This document shows, piece by piece, positions 10,201 to 17,574 of a DNA stretch of 32,037 nucleotides. The notes beneath the pieces are model-generated. The model did not search any database. It was not told the DNA's origin and saw nothing but the letters and a program-made list of their open reading frames with translations. The position numbers and the translations under genes were made by a program. Source of the stretch: Phoronis australis (lineage: Eukaryota; Phoronida; Phoronidae); the NCBI GenBank assembly GCA_002633005.1, contig NMRA01000150.1:404357-436393 (forward strand), given 5' to 3'. Each line of letters opens with the position of its first letter. The first letter of the stretch is position 1.

Positions 10201-13200
10201 TTTCCTTGAAATGAGCTATGCCACTATATGACTTCAGTTTTTTTAAACAAAGCTCAACGCCACCTACAGTTCAAATGTGATGTAGATGGAGATTTAAAAA
10301 TGTTTGCTTTAATTTCTTATCTGCTCCTCACTGGAACTGTCTGTGCACCACACAAAGTGTCATTAGTGTTGTCTCGTTATAACCCCGTCATGTTTGCCTG
10401 TTCTGCTTATGGTAAAATGTCTGGCAATGAATCGTCATTGGGGCAAAATTGCAATTAAAGAACTTTGCAGCCACCTTCCTACATTTCAGTGCCTGGTCAT
10501 TTGTGATCATGGTTACTTTGATGATGAATTCTTCATGGTCATTTTGTCTGATTTTTGTGAGACACAGTGTTCTGTGTCTGCACTGCAAAGCGTGGTGTTC
10601 TGAGTCTGCACTGCATGACATGGTGTTTTATGTCTGCACTACAAGACATTGTGTTCTATTTCTGTAATGCAAGATATGGTGTTCTTTGTCTGCACTGCAA
10701 GGTGTGGTGTTCTGTGTCTGCACTACAAGGCATGGTGGTCTGTGTCTGCACTACAAGACATGGTGTTCTGTGTCTGCCATTTACTAATGCTTCCAGTTTC
10801 CAGTTTCATTGTATTATACAATTGCATTTTTGTTTGTTGTTGATCTAGCAGAGATTTTTAGCGAAAGTGATATATTAACAGTGACATCCATGGTTACTTA
10901 GCAGAAAATGTATTGTAACTCTTGTTATGTTAGTGCATGCCCTGACAATTATTTTACAAATTTTTGTGATATCAGTTGTTATACCACAATATTAGCGTCA
11001 AATGGCAGATACAACCGTGTAATAACCCATAAAGTTATCTCACTAGTGAGATAACGATTTGGCGGGAAACCGAGGACGGGGTCGAACCCTGGACCCTAAT
11101 ATTGCTGGTCGCCGACTTTAACCACTACACCACGCAGCGACTGACGTCATCAAGAGTGAAAATAGAATACTTAAATGAGCATGTGTAATAATCGCACGTT
11201 CAACAAACCTCATTGTACTGTACTTATACGCTACGAAAAATAAGACACATAATTTCCATAAAAATGATATCTTAATTCAGTGATTTTTTTCTCTCAATGT
11301 CCTCTTACTTGTAAATCACGGATCTCCAGTTTGAATGCAGGTATCGTGTCGTCAGGATCTTTGACTTGAGAATTATATTCAGTTACCAATGGTAACCTAC
11401 TTTAGCAGACGATAATTTCCCGGTCGAAGCTTAGCGTGTAAAAAACGTGTTTTAAGCTATAATAGTTGCTTAACCTTAATTTAGAGATTCACTTCATTTC
11501 TATTTTGTTAAAATTCCAATTGGTTTTGAGTATAAGTATTATTTGATAAAAATAGCTCGGCTTTTCTTAAAAGGTCACGACCTCCGACCCCGGGCCTCTG
11601 ACATAGAAAGTAGTTACAAAGCCGAGGCGAGTCGAGAAAGGTAGATCGATTCATTGCAATGTTTCTCGTTTAGTATGTGGTATAAATAGATTATTACATG
11701 TTCTCAGTCGTTATCCCCCTTATCTAGAGCCCTCGTGGATTTTGTAGAATTATCACCCTCGGGGCTNACTGAGTGTGATGCTGCCCAACCCAGATCTAGT
11801 GAGTACACCCAAGATCTAGTGAGTACACCCCAGTGCACAATGCCCGCCCCTTTACAGTGAGTACACCCCATTACATAATACTGAGTGTGATGCTGCCCAA
11901 CCCAGATCTAGTGAGTACACCCAAGATCTAGTGAGTACACCCCAGTGCACAATGCCCGCCCCCTTACAATGAGCACACCCCATTACACAATGCTCACCCC
12001 CTTACAGTGAGTACACCCCAGTGCACAATGCCCGCCCCCTTACAGTGAGTACACCCCATTACACAATGCCTACCCCCTTACAGTGAGTACACCCCCATTG
12101 CACAATGCCCCACCCTCTTATACCTTCACTTCTGTTTTATTATTCCCGAGTTGCTGTCTGCAAGATTGCTTTTTCTTTGGAAACTCAACCTTTATTCTTT
12201 TTTCACATGACATTTTTATTGCATTTAGCTGTTGACTCAAAAACAGTTAATTTAACCAATACTGATTATGCAAAGATTTCAGTGTTTTGCTACTTGGCTT
12301 TCATTATTAATGTGATGTCAGTGTTTTAGAAGAAAATCACTTTGTCCTGTGCACAAGTACTGTGCACAAGTACTGTGCACAAGTACTGTGCACAAGTACT
12401 GTGCACAAGTACTGTGCACAAGTACTGTGCACAAGTACTGTGCACAAGTACTGTGCACAAGTACTGTGCACAAGTACTGTGCACAAGTACTGTGCACAAG
12501 TACTGTGATAATGTCATTTTCAAAGAATGACTGTGGAAAGTGGTTTTGAAAGTTGCATGGTTCGCACGTTTATGGGGGGAATGATCCTTTCCAAAGTGTT
12601 CACAGAGATTCCTTTCAATTTCTAAAGCCTAACAATGCAAAAAATCACCTGTTTTAATCAACGATTTATCAAGAGTGTTTTATTGCCATGAAGTCGTTAC
12701 TAATACAGGATGAGCGTTCCTGATAAACAGGCTTCTTGATAACAGCTGTTCTTGTACAAATCTGTTGACTAAGTACTACCACCAGAGTTTCTAATGAGTT
12801 CCGTGTTTACACAGTCAGGGTGTTTGACTTCTGGAGCAATAGTCAGTCCATGACGAACAGGATTTGTTATTTGAATGAAGAATATCTCATAACGAAGGAC
12901 GTGACTGTATAAAGCTAAACACACAGGAATCAGATAATCAATATTTTACTTGCTAACTCATTAAATTACTGGTGTGTGACATTTCAGGTTGGGTTGCAAA
13001 ATAAATAGTGAGTTCATTGTGCCTTGATGTATCACAAAGTCACGTTTTGGCTTTAAAATGATATTTGGTTACAGAGGTTTAGACTGCGCTATGAGCATAT
13101 TAGTTTGGAAGTGCTTTCTTGTGAAATCAACTTGATGCATTTTCACACTAAAACATTTTGAATACATATCCTTGTAGGAGTAGTTGTTGAAAGTTTTGTT

Positions 13201-16200
13201 GTTAAATTTGTCATGAGTGTGTTTTGTAGTTCCAGATATTTTGAAAGAACTTGAAAAGAATGAGGCAAATCTAACTAAGCTTGCTAAAGCTTCGAAGCAG
13301 ACAGTAAGTAGTTCTTCAATATCATACAAACAAAAGAGCACTCTTCTAACTTAACTCTATATCTTCTCATCAAAAAGTGGATGAAATTCCAGAGCAAACA
13401 TTTTCAACTAATCCTCTCACTTCTTTCCTTAGTTTTGAAAGGAAATTTGTCAAAATTTCAAGCCCTATTGATCAGCATTTTTAGGAAAACCAAAGTAGTT
13501 CCTTGGTATTGTCCTTAAAGTGCAAGATGTGTGCGATGTTCAGTTTTTTTAATTATTTGTTGTTTCAGACCTTGAATTTTGCTAAAGCATCGTCAGCAGA
13601 AGAAGTTGAAAAAGTAGAGAATGATTACTGTAAGTTATTTTAACAACAATATTTAGTATTTTAAAACATTTGCAGACTTAGCATTAATATCATATTACTT
13701 AATTTGGTGGGCTTTGAACTCCTAGTTTATAAATGTTGTTAATGGCAGTAGATAACTGATTTCTTTACTCATACTGCTGAAATGAAACTGGGTATAGTGT
13801 TGTTTATGTCTTTTCAGTGCAGGAAAACAAGTCGCGGTTCGAGCAACTTGTGGCGGAAGCAGGAAAGAATATGAAAAGAAAGCGCAAGAAGCCACAAGTG
13901 ATTGATATTACTGGAAAACACGAAACTTGTGGTAGTCAGACATTGTTTGACAGGCAGACGACATCGCTGGAGCAGACAACATTGAGTGAGCAGACGAGTT
14001 TTCAAGATGTGGAAACGGCAGACACCAGAGAGAAATTATACAAGCGAACAACATTAGTAGGAGAGACAGTGAGAAAAGATGGCAAGGAAATAGTGATTTT
14101 AGATGGCGAGAGGCATCAGACAATACTGTCTTTTGTAAAGAACAAAGTCAGCAATACCAATACTATTCAGAAATCAAGGGAGGGTTTCTCAGAATTGCCA
14201 GCACTTAGTGTCGCCAAGCTGGATGATGGGGAAGTGCAGTATGTAGAGGTCGACAACTCGGGGTCTGATGCAGCTGTCCATGTTAATGAGAATGTTGTGC
14301 AAACAGGATCAGGTGATGTGGAAACTGCTGGCAATAGTAACTCAAACTGTGACCTCCGTGATGTGAGGGGAAATGTTGAGTTCAGTCAAACATCAGACTC
14401 CTTGTTGCCCTGTTCTCAAAGTTGTCGTATGAGAAGTCCAGAAAAGGACTTAACAGCAGAAAGTGATGTTGACAGTGACATGAAGTCGGAAGCTAGTGAA
14501 AGTCTTCTTCAATCAAACCCTGTCCTTATGCAGACTCCAACTACCTCTTCTAATGATCAATGCCAGTTGGTTAAGAATAATTCAAGTGATGTGGAAACCA
14601 GTCCAGTGTTTCATGAGACTGGAAGGTCCAGGAAAATGTCTACAGAAAGTGAAGTAGACATATTTGGTTCTAGTCCAGTTGCTGCCCTATCTGATGATGT
14701 CATCAAGTCTTGTGGTGATGTCACTCGTTCGTGTGGTGGTGTCACCAGTCCTTGCAAGGATGTCATTACCCCTTGTGACAATGATGCAAAAATACACAGA
14801 GCTCAAGGACAAGGTATTCAATTTTCTGTACAACACACTGAAATGCTATAATTTTGGTTAATTCGATCTTGAAAATTCAATTATCTTTAGATGCATAGGC
14901 CTATTCTTTTTGTGCACCCGCATATTTGTATGTAGACACATTATGCTGTCATTCTCCTCTGTCCAACATCCGACTACAGCTGCTGTATCTCCGAATACCC
15001 CTCAATGGATGTGCATGAAATTTTGTAGACATTTTCTATCATAGGTAGAATAGCATGAGCACATTTTTGAATGAACCCGACTTGCGATTTGCCCCCTAGT
15101 GGCAATTTTAGTATTTTACGTTTGCTTCTGCATCTTTGGAGTTCGTTAATGGATATTCATGAAATTTGGGAAATAGGTTTCTATTAAGATTATTGTCCTT
15201 TTGTTTTTGGATGGATTCAACGTATTGTGCACCACCTAGTAGCAGTTTTTACTTTTTCGAGTTTTTTGGCATCTGTTTCTTTATCAGTCAAACTACTGTA
15301 AGGATCATTATGAAAATTGCCATATGTGTTCCTGCTAGAAAGAGCACATCGAATGATGAATTTGAAGCTACTGTTGCACCCCATGGTGTCATTTTTTCGT
15401 GTCTGCAGATGTTTCTCCTAGATCTTGTGCAGGATTCTGACTAGTGCGTTTCTTGCAATGTGACAACAGGACCGCAAGTTTTGGACAGATCCAATAATCA
15501 TTATGCCTCCGTCATGCCAAGAATTATACGATGGCACTTTTCTTATCTCAAAATGCAACTCTGGTGGTTTGGTAATTAGTCCAATTATGTTGCACACCCA
15601 GCGTAGTTATGGGGAACATAATATGGCAACATGATACAAAAGTTTTAGGTTGTAAAAGTTAGGATTCTTGTCCAATTTTCAAAATTCAAAAACCTATAAT
15701 CATGTGTACTTTTCACAAACTATTCAAATGTACTATTTAAAAACTTTCAGAACAATTAAAAAATAAATACTTTTGTCACTCCCAGTGTGTTAGTGATGGG
15801 TCTGATTATTTAGGGAACTGTTATCCGATAACATCAACAACTTAGTGTCTTTGATAAATTCTGACAACTTTCGAGGTACGCAAACCAGTTGAGTTACCCA
15901 TTCTGGACTGGTGAGGGTGTCAACATAGGATTTTCTTCATGCAGGTGGCAACTTTAGGTTTAAGTATTCCTCCACATCTTTAGAGTTCTTTGCTGGATTT
16001 TCATGAAACATAAGTTGCTATGAAAGAGATAAAACCTTTTCATTTTGGAAGAATTTGACGTATTGTTTGCTACTTAGTGGCCATTTTTTTGTTGTATTTT
16101 GGGTCAGTTTTGGGGTCTGCTTGGCCAAATCACTTTGAGGACAATTATAAAAATTGGCATATGTGTTTCTACTTGGAAGTGCATGGCTGGCCATGGGTTT

Positions 16201-17524
16201 TAAACAGTCCGACTGATGTGCTGCCCTCTTATGGCAATTTAATAACTTTTTTGCCTGTGGTGCAGTACAAGTTCCTTGATGGTTCTTCATGAAATTTGAG
16301 TTGTTTCTGTCGAGAAGAGTTCAATTGACAGAGTCACCTTGTACCAATTTTGTTTTTCTTTGTGTTTGCTTTGATATCTTCTAAATTCCTTGTTGGATAT
16401 TCATGAACTTTGGCGAATAATTTAGGATCACATAGACAACAGCACAGGCATGATTTCAGACGCATTTGTCCTGTGTTGCGCCCCCTAATGTCTGTTCTGT
16501 TGTTTCTGTGCCCTTTGTCGTCTGCTTTCCTATGCTCACAACTTCTTGAAGAACCATGATGAAAGGTGACATGTGTGTTCCTATCGAGTAGAGCATTTTT
16601 ATTTGCTATACTCCCCCTATAGGCTGATATTAAGTTTACTAGTATTGGTCCATTTAGTGGGAATGTTCAAAACAATGATCACCTCTATTATCTGCACTGT
16701 ATGCCATGCACGTGTATCGTATCTGCACCGTATGCCATGCACGTGTATCGTATCAATGTTCTTCATTGCTCTTGTATTGAATGATGAAGTGTTTGTTAAA
16801 AGTGTTCACTAACCAAACTGTTTCATAATTTAAGATGCTCGTGCTTGAAGTGTGAGTGGTGCATGACCTATTTCCATCCGTCTGCTTTTCAGTTCTTCCT
16901 GTTTCTGTGGAAGAGCCGTCTGCCATGAACTCTACTGATGTGAGCAGTCCAGATGACTTCACTTGTGCGTGGGACTTTGAGTGAGTAGATGATCCCACTT
17001 TTTAAAACTGGGTTTGCAGTAATCACCCGTCATTTCAACTTATTTCACAACAGTCCCAGTTGTTCAGATATAGACGCCCAGTTTGTATTGACTTACTGCA
17101 TAAGAGTCGAGTCAAGTCAATTTACTGACCATGGTCTCTAGCAATTACAAACTATCAATTCTCCCTAGTGCTTCTAATCTACTCCAATTTGTGTAAGAAA
17201 CAATTAGAGGTCATTCTTGTATTTTAAGTGGTCTAAGTCAAAAGTTATTTTCTAACAGAAAGCAGGCTTAAAGCAGCTTAAACTTATGACTGAACTATAA
17301 AGACCACTAATACTGAAAAGATGGAGTTGACATTCATGGGATTTGTAAATGCTGTGTTTCAAAACAACTATTCCTTATCAATTTCTTCATTGATTCAATA
17401 CCATTTCAGCTTGCAGCCTGTTGTCACTCGTCGTAGCCTTAGGAAGAGGAAGGTCACAGTGTCTCCCTCCGGTGGACCAGCTCGAAAACGCATCAACAAG
17501 AAGGGCATGGATTCTTATCCTTAA
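4166..17524 (+). CDS. RAD18: RAD18 E3 ubiquitin-protein ligase (11 placed exons, partial)
   Basis: Joined exons: 4166-4247, 4763-4895, 5910-6066, 8748-8901, 9570-9781, 11768-11798 (5' end in a gap), 13230-13303, 13569-13629, 13818-14813, 16893-16980, 17410-17524. Every junction is GT-AG and the phases match throughout. Domain order is that of RAD18: C3HC4 RING, UBZ4 zinc finger, SAP, RAD6-binding helix, basic tail. In the family, RAD18 with RAD6 (UBE2A/B) monoubiquitinates PCNA Lys164 in the nucleus to start translesion synthesis. About 700 residues are visible against 495 in human; the excess lies in the linker and a Ser/acid-rich tail of over 300 residues. Missing are the first N-terminal residues, about 14 residues at the n at 11767, and a supported promoter. 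The introns are loaded with minisatellites. Confidence 0.95.
4703..4822 (+). repeat. 60-bp tandem duplication of the acceptor and start of the second RING exon
   Basis: The block 4703-4762 is a diverged copy of 4763-4822. Both contain TGTATACGACSATACTTCAC (S = C/G), and each is preceded by its own AG acceptor (CTCTTTAG at 4702, GTTTTGCAG at 4762). The period is 20 codons, so use of the upstream AG would keep frame and insert a second CSLCIR copy. That copy has lost the first Cys of the Cys-x2-Cys pair (RPTC instead of CPTC). Confidence 0.85.
4763..4895 (+). CDS. RAD18: RAD18 exon: second half of the RING finger
   Basis: Spliced after TTTTGCAG, it completes Tyr and reads YCSLCIRRYFTYK, then ECPTCFLTASDTDL and KNRQLDNIVEQYRIIR. 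It supplies the remaining RING Cys ligands (CSLC and CPTC). The post-RING helix matches human RILDELVKSLNFAR. It ends ATC AG before GTTGGT (phase 2), a donor weaker than the others in this gene. The alternative acceptor 60 bp upstream is in frame. Confidence 0.93.
4896..5909 (+). other. RAD18 intron, AT-rich with a 30-bp minisatellite
   Basis: GT at 4896 pairs with TTTATTTCTTCAG ending at 5909. Apart from the array at 5151-5442, nothing recognisable was found. Confidence 0.8.
5151..5442. repeat. 30-bp minisatellite, about 10 copies
   Basis: The repeated core GGCCCAGGCGCCTGTACAAT plus AAGGTT recurs about ten times. Copies diverge towards the left end and are nearly identical towards the right. 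GGCGCC and TGTACA inside the unit are palindromic hexamers. It lies within a RAD18 intron. Confidence 0.9.
5910..6066 (+). CDS. RAD18: RAD18 exon: linker after the RING
   Basis: Starts one base into Arg and encodes HKLFGEPADNEPSTLGVSE, then a Ser/Thr-rich linker ending TSQSEQK directly before GTGAGC (phase 0). RAD18 orthologues have a poorly conserved disordered segment between RING and UBZ4, so the assignment rests on position, phase and open frame. The last 93 bases are repeated at 7424-7516 after the assembly gap. Confidence 0.85.
6495..6925. repeat. 38-bp minisatellite, about 11 copies
   Basis: The unit contains AAATGAGTACTGAGTCT, then a TTGCTCATCTTGTATTCAAT core. One copy has an extra 9-10 bases. 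The same array appears with only about 6 copies at 7943-8170, the second version of this locus. Confidence 0.92.
6975..7422. repeat. 31-bp minisatellite with a 62-bp higher-order period, left version
   Basis: Alternating units GTTCAATAAGTGTTTCACAG / TAATCTTATGG and GTTCAATAACTGTTTTACAG / TAATCTATAGT. Each contains an acceptor-like TTTYACAG. The array breaks off at the n at 7423. Confidence 0.9.
7423..7423. other. Assembly gap placeholder (single n)
   Basis: The sequence stops inside a minisatellite and resumes inside a RAD18 linker exon that was already present 1,450 bp upstream. This marks a join between overlapping contigs. Confidence 0.9.
7424..8747 (+). repeat. Second version of 5974-7422, probably allelic
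   Basis: From GAATCCATGTACAAACATCT onward it repeats 5974 onward almost base for base at an offset of 1,450. Differences include one G/A substitution (7879) and a 2-base indel in CACATGTTTT. After that the two versions differ mainly in minisatellite copy number: 38-bp array about 6 versus 11 copies, then the 31-bp array (about 8200-8735). Unlike the left version, it reads through to the true acceptor at 8747. Bases 7424-7516 are a 5'-truncated second copy of exon 5910-6066 and should not be annotated as a separate exon. Confidence 0.85.
8200..8735. repeat. 31-bp minisatellite, right version, ending at a RAD18 acceptor
   Basis: About 17 units of 31 bp. Each carries an acceptor-like TTTTACAGTAATCT or TTTCACAGTAATCT. 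The array ends about a dozen bases before the real acceptor GATTGTTTCAG at 8747. Confidence 0.88.
8748..8901 (+). CDS. RAD18: RAD18 exon: linker before UBZ4
   Basis: Acceptor TTGTTTCAG, then an open frame ACTSQSSVSPVMKTEDTTIL and a Ser/Thr/Pro-rich continuation ending SAPSVDK plus one G before GTAAGT. Phases fit the exons on both sides. No conserved motif is expected in this disordered linker, so support comes from borders and phase. Confidence 0.82.
8997..9319 (+). pseudogene. GIY-YIG endonuclease C-terminal relic of a retroelement
   Basis: Inside a RAD18 intron, one frame reads HRLPSHGDTYDSAIFSHL and then DDVTILDCEEDRFKRKL. After one frameshift near 9130, another frame reads YECIESPSLNKRGGLRFDLS and HVWDGVLTPMPRRL, stopping at TGA 9317-9319. 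The VTILDxEEDRFKR and PSLNKxGGLRFxLSxVWD blocks resemble the C-terminal part of GIY-YIG nuclease domains carried by Penelope-like and related retroelements. The copy is truncated and frameshifted, hence dead. The exact family is inferred and was not tested. Confidence 0.65.
9570..9781 (+). CDS. RAD18: RAD18 exon: UBZ4 zinc finger and start of SAP domain
   Basis: After TTGGTTGCAG the exon completes Val and encodes LCPVCSVAIRERYMNQHLDR C. These are the Cys-x2-Cys and His-x3-Cys ligands of the UBZ4 ubiquitin-binding finger. It continues REEKKESLR, KRKPLPKLVYTLMTDKELKR and LSTLGDRQ, nearly identical in places to human REEKKESLRSSVHKRKPLPK. The SAP-like DNA-binding segment is then cut by the intron at GTAAAA (phase 0). 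This is the strongest single piece of evidence that the gene is RAD18. Confidence 0.97.
9761..9904 (+). repeat. 48-bp tandem triplication spanning the UBZ4/SAP exon donor site
   Basis: Copies start at 9761, 9809 and 9857 with TCTACTCTTGGAGATAGAC or a close variant (third: TCTACTCTCGGTGATTGAC). The first copy holds the last 21 exonic bases and the donor CAG/GTAAAA. The second has CTT/GTGTGAG at the aligned position, and the third has lost the GT. The period is 16 codons and the frame stays open through copy two. Confidence 0.9.
9905..11033 (+). other. RAD18 intron portion, with a 28-bp repeat
   Basis: No exon with matching phase and family similarity was found. The 28-bp array at 10567-10778 is the only clear structure. 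Confidence 0.6.
10567..10778. repeat. 28-bp minisatellite, about 7.5 copies
   Basis: The unit GTGTTCTGTGTCTGCACTGC plus AAAGCGTG is repeated seven and a half times with moderate divergence. Because 28 is not a multiple of three, all three forward frames are partly open and give Cys-rich translations; these are artefacts. Confidence 0.9.
11034..11055. repeat. 22-bp perfect palindrome
   Basis: GTTATCTCACT/AGTGAGATAAC is its own reverse complement over 22 bases. It immediately abuts the tail side of the tRNA-like SINE head, so it is probably part of the same element. Confidence 0.9.
11061..11141 (-). mobile_element. tRNA-derived SINE-like head
   Basis: On the minus strand there is an A-box-like TGGTGTAGTGGTTA and, about 45 bases on, a B-box-like AGGGTTCGACCCC. 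This is the spacing of an internal Pol III promoter. The acceptor-stem pairing is poor and no CCA-adjacent 3' end is clear, so this is better called a tRNA-derived repeat than a functional tRNA. The 22-bp palindrome follows in its transcription direction. A TGACGTCA palindrome sits at 11142-11149. Confidence 0.6.
11142..11766. other. Intronic stretch, probably repeat-derived
   Basis: No exon is recognised. TTATACCACA-like motifs occur in opposite orientation near 10978 and 11682, which could mean the whole block is one composite insertion; the match is short. It ends at the n at 11767. Confidence 0.35.
11767..11767. other. Assembly gap placeholder (single n) inside a RAD18 exon
   Basis: The base before the gap belongs to intronic or repeat sequence. 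The base after it is already inside a RAD18 exon, so the acceptor and the 5' part of that exon are missing. Confidence 0.85.
11768..11798 (+). CDS. RAD18: RAD18 exon, 3' part only (SAP to RAD6-binding linker)
   Basis: The bases right after the n read TECDAAQPRS plus one A before GTGAGTAC. With TT from the next exon this gives Ile and joins to PDILKELEKN. Human RAD18 reads AQCDALHPKSAAEIVQEIEN at this place, so position, residues (ECDA, PRS/PKS) and phase all agree. About 14 residues equivalent to the conserved KRHQEFVHMYN segment are lost in the gap. Confidence 0.8.
11768..12115 (+). repeat. Donor-site-seeded tandem array
   Basis: The 31-base exon end plus donor (11768-11804) recurs identically at 11880-11916. 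Between and after these are further GTGAGTACACCCC units: GTGAGT at 11799, 11819, 11857, 11911, 11931, 12007, 12043 and 12082, with a decayed GAGCACACCCC near 11971. They are separated by GTGCACAATGCCCGCCCC or ATTACACAATGC spacers. The array appears to have grown from the exon's own 5' splice site. Confidence 0.88.
12348..12507. repeat. Perfect 13-bp tandem repeat, 12 copies
   Basis: TGTGCACAAGTAC is repeated 12 times without a mismatch, followed by a partial TGTG. Each unit contains the palindromes TGTGCACA and AGTACT (the latter spans the unit border). All frames on both strands stay open, which explains several spurious short frames. Perfect identity points to recent expansion or ongoing homogenisation. 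Confidence 0.97.
12508..13229 (+). other. RAD18 intron portion without recognised features
   Basis: AT-rich sequence ending in the acceptor GTGTTTTGTAG at 13229. No repeat or conserved frame was seen. Confidence 0.6.
13230..13303 (+). CDS. RAD18: RAD18 exon: start of RAD6-binding region
   Basis: Completes Ile and encodes PDILKELEKNEANLTKLAKA then SKQT before GTAAGT (phase 0). It aligns with human EIVQEIENIEKTRMRLEASK in length and helical character. Confidence 0.88.
13569..13629 (+). CDS. RAD18: RAD18 exon: RAD6-binding region, middle
   Basis: After TTGTTTCAG it encodes TLNFAKASSAEEVEKVENDY and ends with T before GTAAGT. Human RAD18 has VMVFTKDQTEKEIDEIHSKY at the same place, so length and pattern agree residue for residue. 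Confidence 0.92.
13818..14813 (+). CDS. RAD18: RAD18 large exon: end of RAD6-binding region and expanded acidic tail
   Basis: The exon starts LQENKSRFEQLVAEAGKNMK RKRKKP, matching human KKHKSEFQLLVDQARKGYKK, then has about 300 residues without strong human counterparts. Visible landmarks: Gln/Thr repeats (QTTSLEQTTLSEQTSF); a degenerate PIP-like HQTILSFVKNK; three DVET motifs; an acidic Ser cluster (ESDVDSDMKSEASES) that may correspond to the phosphorylated Ser-rich region of vertebrate RAD18; and four Cys-containing heptads near the end (SCGDVTR, SCGGVTS, PCKDVIT, PCDNDAK). It ends GGA CAA G before GTATTC (phase 1). Its length, far above vertebrate tails, is unusual. Confidence 0.92.
14814..16892 (+). 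other. RAD18 intron made of an ancient diverged tandem repeat
   Basis: From about 14980 to 16580 several diverged modules recur. One contains ATCTTTAGAGTTC followed by TTGGATATTCATGAAATTTG (near 15130-15170, 15970-16010, 16265-16295, 16375-16410; weaker near 14985-15020). The other contains AAACTACTGTAAGGATCATT followed by TGAAAATTGCCATATGTGTT (15292-15330, 16130-16170, 16545-16580). CCCCCTAGTGGCAATTTT-type links lie between them. Divergence is high, so the repeat is old. Confidence 0.7.
16690..16751. repeat. 31-bp tandem duplication
   Basis: TCTGCACTGTATGCCATGCA CGTGTATCGTA occurs twice in a row with one T/C difference. It is intronic. Confidence 0.9.
16893..16980 (+). CDS. RAD18: RAD18 exon: tail segment
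   Basis: After TCTGCTTTTCAG it completes Val and encodes LPVSVEEPSAMNSTDVSSPD then DFTCAWDF plus GA before GTGAGT (phase 2). It is acidic and Ser-rich like the rest of the tail. Support comes from borders and phase on both sides. Confidence 0.83.
17410..17524 (+). CDS. RAD18: RAD18 last exon: basic C-terminus
   Basis: After CCATTTCAG it completes Asp and encodes LQPVVTRRSLRKRKVTVSPS, then GGPARKRINKKGMDSYP and TAA (17522-17524). A C-terminal basic patch (RRSLRKRK and RKRINKK) corresponds to human RRTRAAE and RNKRNRN and would serve as a nuclear localisation signal. Confidence 0.9.
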
Positions 17525-17568
17525 AACCTTGTACGTTTTCAAGGAATCTGTAATGTGATGCTCTGTGC

Positions 17569-17574
17569 AATAAA
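17569..17574 (+). terminator. Candidate polyadenylation signal of RAD18
   Basis: AATAAA lies 44 bases after the stop codon, which would give a very short 3' UTR. A more distal signal cannot be excluded. Confidence 0.5.

Noticed and set aside
11061-11141. Functional tRNA gene on the minus strand
   Set aside because: A and B boxes are present but the acceptor stem does not pair well; a SINE-like repeat explains it better.
12326-12549. Cys-containing repeat proteins on both strands
   Set aside because: Pure translation of the perfect 13-bp array; all frames are open by construction.
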